From Sphingomonadales bacterium (GTDB lineage: Bacteria > Pseudomonadota > Alphaproteobacteria > Sphingomonadales > Sphingomonadaceae), in contig JAGWMZ010000002.1 in NCBI GenBank assembly GCA_028871475.1, positions 1-64,000 on the forward strand: DNA of 64,000 bases, written 5' to 3'. The notes below the pieces were generated by a model, which did no database searches, was not told where the DNA came from, and saw nothing but the letters and a program-made list of their open reading frames with translations. Position numbers and translations under genes: made by a program. Shown here one piece after another: positions 44,313 through 53,603 of this stretch (positions are counted from its first letter, which is position 1; each line of letters starts with the position of its first letter).

Positions 44313-44316
44313 GAGT

Positions 44317-44748
44317 ATGCCTGCGATGATCAGCCTGCCCTTTGATGAAAGCGCCATCCGCCGCGCCCGCCGCCTGGCTGAAACCACCCCGCCCGATGAG
44401 TGTGATCCGCGCGTGGAAGCGCTGGTCAATGAACTGATCGGGCGTGTGGCGGACAAATGGACGATGATCATCCTTGAGGAGCTGGAGCAGCAGGGGACGA
44501 TGCGCTTCACCCAGCTTTCGCGCGCGGTGACGGGGATCAGCCAGAAGATGTTGACCCAGACCCTGCGGCAGATGGAGCGCGACGGCATGGTGACGCGCAA
44601 GGTCCATCCTGTCATCCCGCCCCATGTCGATTACACGCTGACCGATCTTGGCAAGAGCCTTGGCGCGGCCTTTTGCGGCGTGTGGCTGTGGGCGGAGGAT
44701 AATCTGGCGCGCGTGGCCGCCGCGCGCGAGGCGTTTGACGCGCGCTGA
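44317..44748 (+). CDS. HxlR family winged-helix regulator
   Basis: A 143-residue DNA-binding protein with GRVADKWTMIILEELEQQGTMRFTQLSRAVTGISQKMLTQTLRQMERDGMVTRKV, the HxlR core, and PPHVDYTLTDLGKSL. HxlR proteins often sense electrophiles or aldehydes through a cysteine; Cys20 and the late Cys (AAFCGVW) are candidates. Start at 44317 (GAAAGAGAG upstream). Likely regulates the divergent SDR gene. Confidence 0.88.
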   Translation: MPAMISLPFDESAIRRARRLAETTPPDECDPRVEALVNELIGRVADKWTMIILEELEQQGTMRFTQLSRAVTGISQKMLTQTLRQMERDGMVTRKVHPVIPPHVDYTLTDLGKSLGAAFCGVWLWAEDNLARVAAAREAFDAR

Positions 44749-44756
44749 TCCGCAAA

Positions 44757-45752
44757 TCAGACCGCGCGGGGGTGTTCGAGCAGATGCTCCAGATCCTTGA
44801 GCGCGGCAGACGCCGTGGCGACAGGTTCGGGCCCGCCGCCCATGGCGAGAATTTCGCCCATCACATCGGTGACGATGCGGATCGCTTTCGTCTTGCCCGG
44901 CACATGGGCAAAGGCATCATCGCCGCGGTAGGTCTTGATGCCGACCCGCGCATGCCACCCATCGTCCTCACGCCGCAGATGGCCCACCAGACGCGGGGTC
45001 AACCCTTCCCCGCGCCAGCGTTCGATCCGTGATTGGGTCAGATGCTCAATCCCCTCGACCACCATGTCATCGAGGGTGAGATCCGCACCCAGCCCGAAAT
45101 TGGCCAGGATCAGCAGTTTGCAGGCCGTGTCCCAGCCCTGCGTGTCCTTGCGCGGGTCGCTTTCGGCAAAGCCGCCCGCCTGCGCCTCTGTCAGGGCTTC
45201 CTCAAAACCGACATGGCGCAGCATCATGGCGTTGAGCAGATAGTTGGTGGTGGCGTTGAGAATGCCCTCCAGCCCCAGCACGGTGCCGCCGCGCAGGCTG
45301 TGGTCGAGAAGGTCGATGGTGGGCAGGGCTGCGGCCGTGGCACCGCTGATCTTGATTCGCGCGCCTGTGGCCCGCGCCAGGGCGCGCAGCTCAGGCCCGC
45401 TGTGCACCAGCGCGCCCTTGGAGATAACCACCGCGTCCATCCCGGCGCCCAGTGCGCCACGCAGATAGGCCAGACCCGGCCCGCCGGTGTGCAGGTCCGT
45501 GGGGCCCGCTTCGATCAGCACATTGGCGCCCTTGAGCATGTCTGGCCCGGTCAGCCCCGCTTGCAGCATGGCAAAGTGCTGCGCCTCCAGCCCGGCGGCA
45601 TCGGCAAGCCCGGCGCGCGATCCGCAGACCGCAACGAGCCGCACGTCCATGTCGTAAAGCTGGCGATAGCGCGCGCGCCGCGCCAGCAGCATGGCGCCGA
45701 CAGTGCGCCCCACGCCGCCAAAACCGGCGATGGCAACACGGCATGTCTTCAT
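44757..45752 (-). CDS. homoserine-dehydrogenase-like oxidoreductase
   Basis: A 331-residue protein with N-terminal NAD(P) motif GFGGVGRTVG, catalytic region GILNATTNYLLNAM and EAQAGGFAESDPRKDTQGWDTACKLLILANFGLG, clearly the homoserine dehydrogenase fold (family form A[DE]P..DV.G.DAA.KL). It lacks the ACT regulatory domain of the biosynthetic enzyme. It lies among GGCT-like, M24 and aldehyde dehydrogenase genes rather than thr genes, so a catabolic role with another hydroxy acid is likely, but the substrate is unknown. Confidence 0.82.
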   Translation of the reverse strand: MKTCRVAIAGFGGVGRTVGAMLLARRARYRQLYDMDVRLVAVCGSRAGLADAAGLEAQHFAMLQAGLTGPDMLKGANVLIEAGPTDLHTGGPGLAYLRGALGAGMDAVVISKGALVHSGPELRALARATGARIKISGATAAALPTIDLLDHSLRGGTVLGLEGILNATTNYLLNAMMLRHVGFEEALTEAQAGGFAESDPRKDTQGWDTACKLLILANFGLGADLTLDDMVVEGIEHLTQSRIERWRGEGLTPRLVGHLRREDDGWHARVGIKTYRGDDAFAHVPGKTKAIRIVTDVMGEILAMGGGPEPVATASAALKDLEHLLEHPRAV

Positions 45753-45881
45753 CGGACGGGCCCTTTCGCTGCGAGGGACGCATCCCTGCGCCGCTGCGCC
45801 GCAAGGGTCAATCCCTGCCCGAACCGTTCCGGCCTGGCCGCCTGGTGGCTGGGCGCAGCCTTGCCCGGTCAGCGCCGTTTC

Positions 45882-46223
45882 TCAGGCGCCGGGCGCGCCA
45901 TAAAACCAAGCCTGCCGCCCCGAACGCAGATGGACCGCCCTGCGCTGGTAATCGACCTCATAGGCATCGGCGCTGGCCAGATCCGCCACGCTGATCGCAA
46001 AGACCATGCCTTCCACCGCATCGAGCGGATTGGCGCTGGGCTCGACCAGCGGGTGCCAGCGCGTGCCGCTCTTGGCGATGACATCGGCATCGGTGATCTC
46101 GATCATCCGCTGCTGCCAGCCCAGCATGGCGTCGGCTTCACCCTGCACCAGTCGGCCGAACAGCGCCATTTGCACCTCGGGCAGGCGCAGCGTGCCATAG
46201 GAGAAGAGCAGATGGTCGCTCAC
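45882..46223 (-). CDS. gamma-glutamylcyclotransferase/AIG2-like protein
   Basis: A 113-residue GGCT-fold protein with FSYGTLRLPEVQ (substrate loop) and a likely catalytic Glu in DAYEVDYQRR. It begins at GTG 46223, overlapping the M24 stop by three to four bases (GTGA), so the ATG-based longer reading is a shadow. Members cleave gamma-glutamyl compounds or act on allophanate-like substrates; which applies is not clear. Coupled to the M24 peptidase gene. Confidence 0.8.
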   Translation of the reverse strand: MSDHLLFSYGTLRLPEVQMALFGRLVQGEADAMLGWQQRMIEITDADVIAKSGTRWHPLVEPSANPLDAVEGMVFAISVADLASADAYEVDYQRRAVHLRSGRQAWFYGAPGA

Positions 46224-46900
46224 GCCAGCAGGTCTTCGTAAAAACCGCCGAAGGGCAGGATGGGGTGGCGGATCTGCATTTCCAGAATCCACAGGCCCGG
46301 ATTGGGCGTCTGGTCGAAACGTCCCAGTTGCCCGCCCTTATGCACCGAATGAGGATAGTCGCCCACGCGGTGGCCCTGAATGTCGAGATTGAGCACCCAG
46401 CCCAGCGCCTCGGCCTCGGTCTGCGCCGCGCGGTAGAGGTCCTCGCCCGTGACTGCGCCGCCATCCCAGATCGTCTTCACACGGTCGAAGAGCAGCTTCA
46501 CATCGCGCGCGCAGGCCAGCTTCGCCGGATCATGGCCGGTGGTGAAGGTGGCGCCCGCATCGCCTTCATGCCCGCCAAACACGGGGCCCATGTCGACAAA
46601 CCAGATGTCATCCTGGCCCAGCACCATATCGCCCGGCGCGGTGTCGGAAAAAATCTTCAGCGTGTTCGTGCCAAAGCGGATGAGCAGCGGATGCCATGCC
46701 AGCTCCATGCCCATCTCGGAGAGGATGACCTTGCCCTGCGCCGTGGCCTCGGCCTCGGTCATGCCGGGGCGCACCATGGCGGCGATGCGGTGGAGCGCTT
46801 CCCAGCTTCTGGCCTGCGCCGCGCGCATCGCCTCGATCGACCAGACGGCGCCGACGGCTTCGCGCGGGGAAGGGACGGTGTCGGTCAGGCTGGCGGTCAT
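46220..46900 (-). CDS. compact M24 family metallopeptidase-like protein
   Basis: A 226-residue pita-bread-fold protein with all five metal ligands of the methionine-aminopeptidase/prolidase family: Asp in WFVDMG, Asp in HEGDAGATF, His in GHRVGDYPHSVH, Glu in LEMQI and Glu in GGFYEDLL. It lacks the extra N-terminal domain of prolidases. Two possible starts (46918 and 46900) each have GGAG upstream; I use 46900. Substrate unknown; neighbours suggest a role in catabolising a modified amino acid or dipeptide. Confidence 0.82.
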   Translation of the reverse strand: MTASLTDTVPSPREAVGAVWSIEAMRAAQARSWEALHRIAAMVRPGMTEAEATAQGKVILSEMGMELAWHPLLIRFGTNTLKIFSDTAPGDMVLGQDDIWFVDMGPVFGGHEGDAGATFTTGHDPAKLACARDVKLLFDRVKTIWDGGAVTGEDLYRAAQTEAEALGWVLNLDIQGHRVGDYPHSVHKGGQLGRFDQTPNPGLWILEMQIRHPILPFGGFYEDLLA

Positions 46901-47004
46901 GGCTGTCTCCATCGACATACGCTCCGGGAAAGGGCGGGTTTCATGAGAGCCGATAGCCTGCCGCCTGCCATGCCGCAACCGCGTTGAGCGGCAGCAGAAG
47001 CGCC

Positions 47005-48411
47005 CTAAAGCGCGGCGTTGACGATCCGCGTCTGGGTGAATTCCTCCACACCTTCAATGCCCTGGTGGCGGCCCATGCCCGAATGACGCGCGCCGCCCAA
47101 TGGCACTTCGAAGGGCAGGTCGAAGATGCGGTTCACCCAGACCAGACCGGTGCGCAGCTGGCCCGCCACGGTAAGGGCGCGCTGCGCGTCGCCGCTCCAC
47201 ACCGAACCGCCCAGCGCGTAATCGCTGGCATTGGCGCGGGCAATGGCATCGGCCTCATCGTCAAAGGGCAGGATGGGGATGACGGGGGAAAATTGCTCTT
47301 CGCGGACAAGGCGCGCACTTTCGGGCAGGTCGCGGATGACCATGGGCGCGACGAAGAAGCCATGGTCGGGCACTATGCCTTTGGCCACGGTGGTGCCCAG
47401 CTTTTCCGCCTCTTCAACCATGGCGCGAGCCCGCTTTTGCTGCGCGGCATTGTGCAGCGGGCCCAGCGTGCTGGCAGGCATCATGCCGTCCCCCACCACC
47501 GCTTGCCGTACCAGCGCGCCCAGCGCCTCGCACAGTGCATCGGCCTTGCGGCGCGCGACATAGATGCGCTTGATGCCGAGGCACACCTGCCCCGCATTGG
47601 CCGTGGCACCCATGAACAATTGCGGGGCGATGGCGTCCACATCGGCATCTTCCAGCACGATGGCCGCATCATTGCCGCCCAGTTCCAGCGTAAAGCGTTT
47701 GAGCGTATCGGCAGCCCCCATCAGCACCTTGCGCCCGGTGGCGGTCGAGCCGGTCAGGCTGACATGATCGACATGCGGGTGGGCGACCAGCATCGGTCCC
47801 ACCGCGCCATCATCGCCCAGCACCTGCACCACGCCGGCGGGAAACAGATCCGCCGCCAGCGTCCCCAGCATCAGCGTGGTGAGCGGGGTGGAGGGCGCAG
47901 GCTTGGCGATGACCGCATTGCCCGCGATCAGCGCCGGGGCCAGTTTGAGCACCAGCATCAGCAGCGGATAGTTCCAGGGCACCAGCGCCGCCACCACGCC
48001 CAGCGGATAGCGTTGTTCCACCACCAGATCAGCCGGGCCAGAGCGCAGCACGCGCGGCGTCAGGCGCAGGCCCGCATGATAGCGCAGCGCGGCGAGCGAT
48101 CCTTCCACCTCGCCGCGCGCCTCGCCCAGCGTCTTGCCCTGTTCCTGTGTCAACAGGCACGCCGCATGTTCGGCGCGGGCCTCCAGCGCGTCGGCCAAGG
48201 CGATCAAGGCCTGCGCGCGGGTTTCAGGCGCGGTCGCGGCCCACGTGGGTGCGGCGCGGCGGGCAGCGGCAATCGCCATTTCGGTTTGCGCGGCATCGGC
48301 GCGCGGTGCATCGCACAGCACGAGGCCGGTCGCCGGGTTGATGACAGGCGCGGAGATGGCACCGGGAACCAGCTTGCCGTCGATGAGCAGGAGATCATGC
48401 ATGGGCGCCAT
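47005..48411 (-). CDS. NAD(P)-dependent aldehyde dehydrogenase
   Basis: A 468-residue ALDH with VPWNYPLLM, GSTATGRKV, catalytic Glu in LELGGND and catalytic Cys in NAGQVCLGIKR, then the C-terminal GMGRHQGIEGVEEFTQTR. Oxidises an aldehyde made by an upstream step; similar to succinate-semialdehyde/betaine-aldehyde types but not assignable. About 100 bases from the M24 gene on the same strand; divergent from piuC across a spacer holding the Fur-like box. Confidence 0.9.
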   Translation of the reverse strand: MAPMHDLLLIDGKLVPGAISAPVINPATGLVLCDAPRADAAQTEMAIAAARRAAPTWAATAPETRAQALIALADALEARAEHAACLLTQEQGKTLGEARGEVEGSLAALRYHAGLRLTPRVLRSGPADLVVEQRYPLGVVAALVPWNYPLLMLVLKLAPALIAGNAVIAKPAPSTPLTTLMLGTLAADLFPAGVVQVLGDDGAVGPMLVAHPHVDHVSLTGSTATGRKVLMGAADTLKRFTLELGGNDAAIVLEDADVDAIAPQLFMGATANAGQVCLGIKRIYVARRKADALCEALGALVRQAVVGDGMMPASTLGPLHNAAQQKRARAMVEEAEKLGTTVAKGIVPDHGFFVAPMVIRDLPESARLVREEQFSPVIPILPFDDEADAIARANASDYALGGSVWSGDAQRALTVAGQLRTGLVWVNRIFDLPFEVPLGGARHSGMGRHQGIEGVEEFTQTRIVNAAL

Positions 48412-48513
48412 GTAGCCGCTGGGCCGCGTGAAGGCGAGGGGGCACTGCCATGGCCCGAGACAGGCGATTTGCGCCAGAGCATTTCACGCGCGCGTTTTTG
48501 GCTCTAAGCATTC

Positions 48514-48529
48514 TGCGAATCATTCGCGA
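48514..48529 (+). promoter_or_regulatory. Fur-like operator before piuC
   Basis: TGCGAATCATTCGCGA contains a perfect dyad GCGAAT-C-ATTCGC (48515-48527), 18 bases before the piuC ATG. It matches the core at 25805-25820 in 14 of 16 bases. PiuC-type genes are Fur-controlled in pseudomonads, so a Fur site fits. Confidence 0.65.
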
Positions 48530-48547
48530 AAGGGAAAAGACCTCCTC

Positions 48548-49228
48548 ATGTTGCTGCATATTCCCGCCGTGCTCAGCGCCGATGAGCTGCGGCAGATCCG
48601 CGCCGTGCTGGAAGCCGCCGCATGGGAGGATGGACGCCGCACCGCCGGGCACCGCGCGCAGGCGGTCAAGACCAACCAGCAATTGCCGCTGGAAAGCGGG
48701 GCCGCGCGCGAACTGGGCGCCATCATCGCCGACCGGCTGATGCGCCATCCCACATTTCTGTCCGCTGCTTTGCCGCTGCGCAGTGTGCCCCCGCGTTTCA
48801 ATCGCTATGCGGGCGAGGGCGCCTATGGCAACCATGTCGACAATGCGATTTTTCCGGTGCCGGGCAGCCCGCTCAGCGTGCGGACGGACCTGTCGATCAC
48901 CGTCTTCCTGTGCGAGCCGGAGAGCTATGACGGCGGCGAGCTGATCATCGAGGACACCTTCGGCCAGCAGGCGGTGAAGCTGCCTGCTGGCGATGCGGTG
49001 CTTTATCCCGGCAGCAGCCTGCACCGGGTGACGCCGGTGACGCGCGGCGCGCGCCTCGCCTCCTTCTTCTGGGTGCAGAGCCTGGTGCCGCAGGACCACC
49101 GGCGGCGGATGCTTTATGACCTCGACCAGTCGATCCAGCGCCTGACAGGCGACCATCCCGACCATGCCAGCGTCGATCAACTGACCAACATCTATCACAA
49201 TCTGCTGCGCGAATGGTCGATCACATGA
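48548..49228 (+). CDS. piuC: PKHD-type Fe(II)/2-oxoglutarate hydroxylase (PiuC/YbiX family)
   Basis: A 226-residue dioxygenase, the family's usual length, with the iron triad H-x-D in GNHVDNAI and distal H in SSLHRVTPV, the 2-oxoglutarate Arg in [10 protein letters not shown], and the C-terminal [12 protein letters not shown] tail typical of PiuC/YbiX. Members are iron-starvation proteins needed for use of some catecholate siderophores. The ATG at 48548 lies behind the Fur-like box; the open frame upstream crosses that box and is rejected. Its last bases overlap the next gene (ATGA). Confidence 0.9.
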   Translation: MLLHIPAVLSADELRQIRAVLEAAAWEDGRRTAGHRAQAVKTNQQLPLESGAARELGAIIADRLMRHPTFLSAALPLRSVPPRFNRYAGEGAYGNHVDNAIFPVPGSPLSVRTDLSITVFLCEPESYDGGELIIEDTFGQQAVKLPAGDAVLYPGSSLHRVTPVTRGARLASFFWVQSLVPQDHRRRMLYDLDQSIQRLTGDHPDHASVDQLTNIYHNLLREWSIT

Positions 49229-50313
49229 GCCTGCCGAGCGACCTGCACCGTCTGGCCGATTACCAGCGCCATGCGCAGGCCTGCCTGCCCGAGGATGTCT
49301 GGCAGCACATTCAGGAAGGCAACGGCCATGATGGCGTGCCCGATGCGGACCGCATGGCGCTCGATGCGATCAGCTTCGTCCCGCGCCGTCTGGTCGATCT
49401 GCGCGGGGGCAGCACGGTGATTGACCTCTTGGGCCAGCGCCATGCCTCGCCAATCCTGCTCGCGCCGGTAGCCTATCAAAGGCTGGCCCATCCCGAGGGC
49501 GAAATGGCCACCATCCGCGCGGCCACGGCCATGGGTGTCTCGATGGTACTCAGCACGCTCTCCAGCGTGACGCTGGAGGAGGTGGCGCAGGCCGGGCGTG
49601 AAGCCGCGCGCGAACTGGGCCGCTCTTTGCGGCCGCACTGGTTCCAGCTTTACCTCCAGCCCTCGCGCGAGATGTCGCTCTCGCTGGTGCGCCGGGCCGA
49701 GGAGGCGGGCTATCAGTCTATCGTGCTGACGGTGGATGCGGCGGTGAAGCGGGCGGGCTTTCCCTTGCCTCCGGGGGTGGAGGCGGCCAATCTGCGCGGC
49801 GTTGCGCCGGCGCGGCAAGTGACGGGTCATGAAGCGATCCTGCTGGGCACCCCGCTGGCCGAACAGGCGCCGCGCTGGGAGGATCTGGCCTGGCTGCGCG
49901 CGCAAACCAGCCTGCCGTTGGTGATTAAGGGGCTGGTCGCGCCGCAGGATGGGCGGATGGCGGCGGACATGGGCGCGGATGCCATCATCCTCTCCAACCA
50001 TGGCGGGCGCGTGCTGGATTCGATGCCCGCCGCGCTGGACATGCTCGCCCCGATGCGCGCGGCGGTGGGGGCGGCCATGCCGCTGCTGGTCGATGGCGGC
50101 ATCCGGTCGGGCAGTGACGTGGTCAAGGCGCTGGCCATGGGCGCGCAAGGCGTTCTGGTGGGGCGCCCGCAGATGCATGCGCTGGCGGTCGGCGGATTGG
50201 CGGGGGTGGCGCATATGCTCCACATGCTGCGCGCCGAACTGGAGCTGGCGATGGCGCAGCTGGGCTGCCCACGGGTGGCGGCCATCACCGGGGAATGCCT
50301 GATGCGTCCATAG
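49225..50313 (+). CDS. FMN-dependent alpha-hydroxy-acid dehydrogenase
   Basis: A 362-residue barrel of the lactate/glycolate/mandelate dehydrogenase family: [13 protein letters not shown], GDxLS-like [32 protein letters not shown] (Lys), catalytic His in [31 protein letters not shown]. It oxidises a 2-hydroxy acid to the 2-oxo acid with FMN. Coupled by a four-base overlap to piuC, so possibly iron-controlled. Substrate unknown; may act on a hydroxy acid from a siderophore or the transporter next door. Confidence 0.9.
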   Translation: MSLPSDLHRLADYQRHAQACLPEDVWQHIQEGNGHDGVPDADRMALDAISFVPRRLVDLRGGSTVIDLLGQRHASPILLAPVAYQRLAHPEGEMATIRAATAMGVSMVLSTLSSVTLEEVAQAGREAARELGRSLRPHWFQLYLQPSREMSLSLVRRAEEAGYQSIVLTVDAAVKRAGFPLPPGVEAANLRGVAPARQVTGHEAILLGTPLAEQAPRWEDLAWLRAQTSLPLVIKGLVAPQDGRMAADMGADAIILSNHGGRVLDSMPAALDMLAPMRAAVGAAMPLLVDGGIRSGSDVVKALAMGAQGVLVGRPQMHALAVGGLAGVAHMLHMLRAELELAMAQLGCPRVAAITGECLMRP

Positions 50314-50410
50314 GTCGCTTGGCGGTTGTCCTGCCCGCTGCTCTGCCCCACAAGGCCTGCGATGATCGCGCTTCCGGTGCGATTCCGGTGCAGAGTGAGG
50401 ACAGACAGGC

Positions 50411-51703
50411 ATGGATGCCAGCAGCATGGCCGGCGTGGCGCAGGACAACAAGGCGCGGATCGGCGCGATCATCGCGGCGTCCAGCGGCAATCTGGTCGAA
50501 TGGTTCGATTTCTACATCTACGCCTTCTGCTCGATCTATTTCGCCCCGGCCTTTTTCCCCAAGGCGGACCGCACCACCCAATTGCTGGCCGCCGCCGGCC
50601 TGTTTGCCGCCGGTTTTTTGATGCGCCCCATCGGCGGCTGGCTGTTTGGCCGCATGGCCGACCGGCATGGGCGGCGCGGGGCGCTCATCATCTCGGTGCT
50701 GACCATGTGCGCAGGCTCGCTGATGATTGCGGTGCTGCCCACTTATGCCGTGATCGGCGCCTGGGCGCCTTTCCTGCTGATGCTGGCGCGCATGGTGCAA
50801 GGCTTCGCGCTGGGCGGCGAATATGGCACGGCGGCCACCTATATGAGCGAAGTCTCGATGGAGGGGCGGCGCGGGTTCTTCTCCTCCTTCCAATATGTCA
50901 CACTGATCGGCGGGCAATTGCTGGCCTCGCTGGTGGTGGTGGTGCTCCAGCACAGCTTTGGCGAGGCGGCGCTCAAGGCCTGGGTGTGGCGCATTCCCTT
51001 CGTGCTGGGCGCGCTGGCGGCGCTGGCAGCGCTGGTGGCGCGGCTGCGTTTGCAGGAAACCGCCGGGCATGACGCGCGGGAGAACAAGGACGCCGGCAGC
51101 CTTTCGGCCCTGCTGCGCCAGCATCCCGGTGCATTCCTTTCGGTGCTGGGCTTTACCGCAGGCGGCTCGCTGGTCTTCTACACCTTCACCACCTACATGC
51201 AGAAGTTTCTGGTCAATTCCGCGGGCTTTGCCATCGCCACGGCCAGCGACATCATGACCGTGTGCCTCTTTATCTTCATGTGCATGCAGCCGGTGATGGG
51301 GGCGTTGTCTGACCGGATCGGGCGGCGCACCAACATGCTGATCTTCAGCCTTGGCGGTCTGTTCCTGACGGTGCCGATGATCATGCTGCTGCATGGCGCG
51401 AAGAGCGCGCTGGAGGCTGGCCTCCTCATCACCCTTGCGCTGGTGGTGGTGAGTTTTTACACCTCCATTTCAGGCATCATCAAGGCCGAGTTGTTCCCCA
51501 TCGAGGTGCGCGCGCTGGGTGTTTCGCTGGCCTATGCGCTGGCCAATGCGGTGTTTGGCGGCTCAGCGGAATCGGTGGCGCTGCTTTGCGTCAAATTCGG
51601 CCATGAGGGGGCCTTTTACTGGTATGTGACGGCCATGATGGGCGTGGTCTTTCTGGTCAGCCTGAAGCTGCCCCGGCGCGCACCCTATCTTGGCGAGGCA
51701 TAA
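50411..51703 (+). CDS. MFS transporter, metabolite:H+ symporter (MHS) family
   Basis: A 430-residue, 12-span symporter of the sugar-porter-related MHS branch (KgtP, ProP, ShiA): N-terminal [18 protein letters not shown], loop [13 protein letters not shown] between spans 2 and 3, [17 protein letters not shown], and [14 protein letters not shown] between spans 8 and 9. Substrates of relatives are dicarboxylates, 2-oxo acids or betaine. About 100 bases after the hydroxy-acid dehydrogenase, so probably the same unit; it may import its substrate. Confidence 0.88.
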   Translation: MDASSMAGVAQDNKARIGAIIAASSGNLVEWFDFYIYAFCSIYFAPAFFPKADRTTQLLAAAGLFAAGFLMRPIGGWLFGRMADRHGRRGALIISVLTMCAGSLMIAVLPTYAVIGAWAPFLLMLARMVQGFALGGEYGTAATYMSEVSMEGRRGFFSSFQYVTLIGGQLLASLVVVVLQHSFGEAALKAWVWRIPFVLGALAALAALVARLRLQETAGHDARENKDAGSLSALLRQHPGAFLSVLGFTAGGSLVFYTFTTYMQKFLVNSAGFAIATASDIMTVCLFIFMCMQPVMGALSDRIGRRTNMLIFSLGGLFLTVPMIMLLHGAKSALEAGLLITLALVVVSFYTSISGIIKAELFPIEVRALGVSLAYALANAVFGGSAESVALLCVKFGHEGAFYWYVTAMMGVVFLVSLKLPRRAPYLGEA

Positions 51704-51794
51704 ACCCGTTTCGCAAGAAAGCAGGCCTGCCGCTGACCGTTCATTGTGGTCAAACGACGGTATCTTACCACCCTGAGACAGAGTATGACCCTGC

Positions 51795-51850
51795 GGCGCG
51801 CTGCCAAGCGGCAGGCGCGCGACGGCGCAAAACGCCGTTTTCAACAGGGG
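51795..51850 (+). terminator. two hairpins upstream of the M28 gene, second with a T-run
   Basis: Hairpin 1: GCGCGCTGCC (51795-51804) with GGCA-G-GCGCGC (51809-51819), one bulge. Hairpin 2: ACGGCG (51831-51836) with CGCCGT (51842-51847) and a following TTTT (to 51850), only nine bases before the next ATG and overlapping its leader. It can end the transporter transcript or act as an attenuator in the M28 leader. Confidence 0.5.
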
Positions 51851-51858
51851 AGCCTTTC

Positions 51859-53484
51859 ATGAAACGCCATTTGTTGCTGGCCGCCGCGCTGACCGCCTTG
51901 ACGTTCCCGGCCTTCTCGCTGGCCGCGCCGGCCGCCACCAGTGAGGATGCCGATGTCGCGCGGATCATCGATGAAGGCATGAACCATAGCCAGGCGATGC
52001 TCACCGCCTCGGCGCTGATGGATCGCATCGGCCCGCGCCTGACCAATTCCGACGCGCACCGCCGTGCCCAGCAATGGGCGATGGATGTGCTGCGCTCCTA
52101 TGGCCTGCAGAATGTCCATCAGGAGGCTTTCGACTTCGGCCTGGGCTGGAATCTTGCCTCCTATTCGGCCAGTATGACCGCGCCGCGCCCTATCCAGCTC
52201 ACCGTCATTCCGGTCGCCTGGTCGCCGCCGACCAGTGGCACGCTGCATGGCGGCATCGTGGTGGCCCCCATCACCAAGGAAAGCCAGTTTGCCCAGTGGA
52301 AGGGCAAGCTGGCGGGCAAGATCGTGCTCATCTCCATGCCGGGCGAAACCGCCGAGCCCAAGGACAGCTTCTTTAAGCGCCTGAGCGAAGCCGACGTGAA
52401 CGCGCTCGACACATACAACATCCCCGAATTCGACCCCGAGAAGGCCAGGCCCAACCCCGATAGCCCCCGCTTCTTCCAGCGCAAACTGTCCGAATTCCTG
52501 AAGGCCGAGGGCGCCATCGCCATGGTCAAGATGGCCTATCGCGACGGCAAGCTGGTGTCGGGCGAAGGCTATGACTATCAGCCCGGCAAGACACTGGCCC
52601 TGCCCACCATGGAAATGGCGCAGGAGGATTACCGCCGCCTTGTCCGCCTGTCGGTCACCGGCGCCAATCCGGAAATGGACATGGCGATCAACGCCAGCTT
52701 CGATGACAAGAATCTGAAGGCGTCCAACGTTATCGCGGAAATCCCCGGCAGTGACCCCAAGGCGGGCTATGTCATGGCCGGTGGCCATTTCGACAGCTGG
52801 ATTGCCGCTGATGGCGCCACCGACAATGGCGCGGGCAGCATCACGGTGATGGAGGCGGCGCGCCTTATCATGAAGCTGGGCATCAAGCCGAAACGCACCA
52901 TCCGCTTTGCCCTGTGGGGCGGCGAGGAGCAGGGCCTGCTGGGCAGCCGCGCCTATATCGAGCAGCATTTCGTCAGCCGCCCGATGCCCGCCGGCACCGA
53001 TCCTTTCGAGGCCTATACCCAGTGGCGCAATGCCTGGCCCATCACCGTCAAGCCCGAATACAAGGAGCTGAAGGCCTATTTCAACATGGACAATGGCTCG
53101 GGCCGTTTCCATGGCCTCTATGCCGAGGGCAATGTCGGCGTGACCACGCTGCTCTCGCAATGGCTGGCGCCGTTCAAGGCGATGGGGGCGGGCCATGTGG
53201 TGGCCCGCAAGACCGGCGGTACCGACCATGTCTTCATGCAGGCGGTGGGCCTGCCGGGCTATCAGTTCATTCAGGACCCGCTGGATTATGGCAGCCGCGT
53301 GCATCACTCCAGCCTCGACACGCTGGACCATATGCGCGGGGATGACATGCGCCAGGCCAGCGTGGTGATGGCCGGCATGCTGTGGGAAGCGGCCAACAGC
53401 GACAAGGAACTGCCGCGCCAGCCACTGCCGACCAAGCCTGATGCCACCGATCCCTTCAAGGTGGCTGAACCCACCGCCCATTGA
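51859..53484 (+). CDS. exported M28 zinc metallopeptidase with PA-like insert
   Basis: A 541-residue secreted peptidase: signal peptide to about LAAPA, N-terminal helical part, a protease-associated-like insert (about 100-260) and the M28 catalytic domain with zinc ligands His in GGHFDSW, Asp in TDNGAG, Glu-Glu in GGEEQG, Asp in YFNMDNGSG and His in VHHSSLDTLD. Relatives release N-terminal amino acids from peptides. GGGGAG precedes the ATG. No neighbour defines its substrate. Confidence 0.9.
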   Translation: MKRHLLLAAALTALTFPAFSLAAPAATSEDADVARIIDEGMNHSQAMLTASALMDRIGPRLTNSDAHRRAQQWAMDVLRSYGLQNVHQEAFDFGLGWNLASYSASMTAPRPIQLTVIPVAWSPPTSGTLHGGIVVAPITKESQFAQWKGKLAGKIVLISMPGETAEPKDSFFKRLSEADVNALDTYNIPEFDPEKARPNPDSPRFFQRKLSEFLKAEGAIAMVKMAYRDGKLVSGEGYDYQPGKTLALPTMEMAQEDYRRLVRLSVTGANPEMDMAINASFDDKNLKASNVIAEIPGSDPKAGYVMAGGHFDSWIAADGATDNGAGSITVMEAARLIMKLGIKPKRTIRFALWGGEEQGLLGSRAYIEQHFVSRPMPAGTDPFEAYTQWRNAWPITVKPEYKELKAYFNMDNGSGRFHGLYAEGNVGVTTLLSQWLAPFKAMGAGHVVARKTGGTDHVFMQAVGLPGYQFIQDPLDYGSRVHHSSLDTLDHMRGDDMRQASVVMAGMLWEAANSDKELPRQPLPTKPDATDPFKVAEPTAH

Positions 53485-53603
53485 GCGATGACGGGGGGCA
53501 GGGGGCGTCGTCCTCCCTTGCCTCCCGCAGTCTTCTCTGCTTTTCCGGCATCAGGCAATCCTTAGGATTTTCCGCCTATGCTGCCCCGCCAGAGGGCAGG
53601 ACC

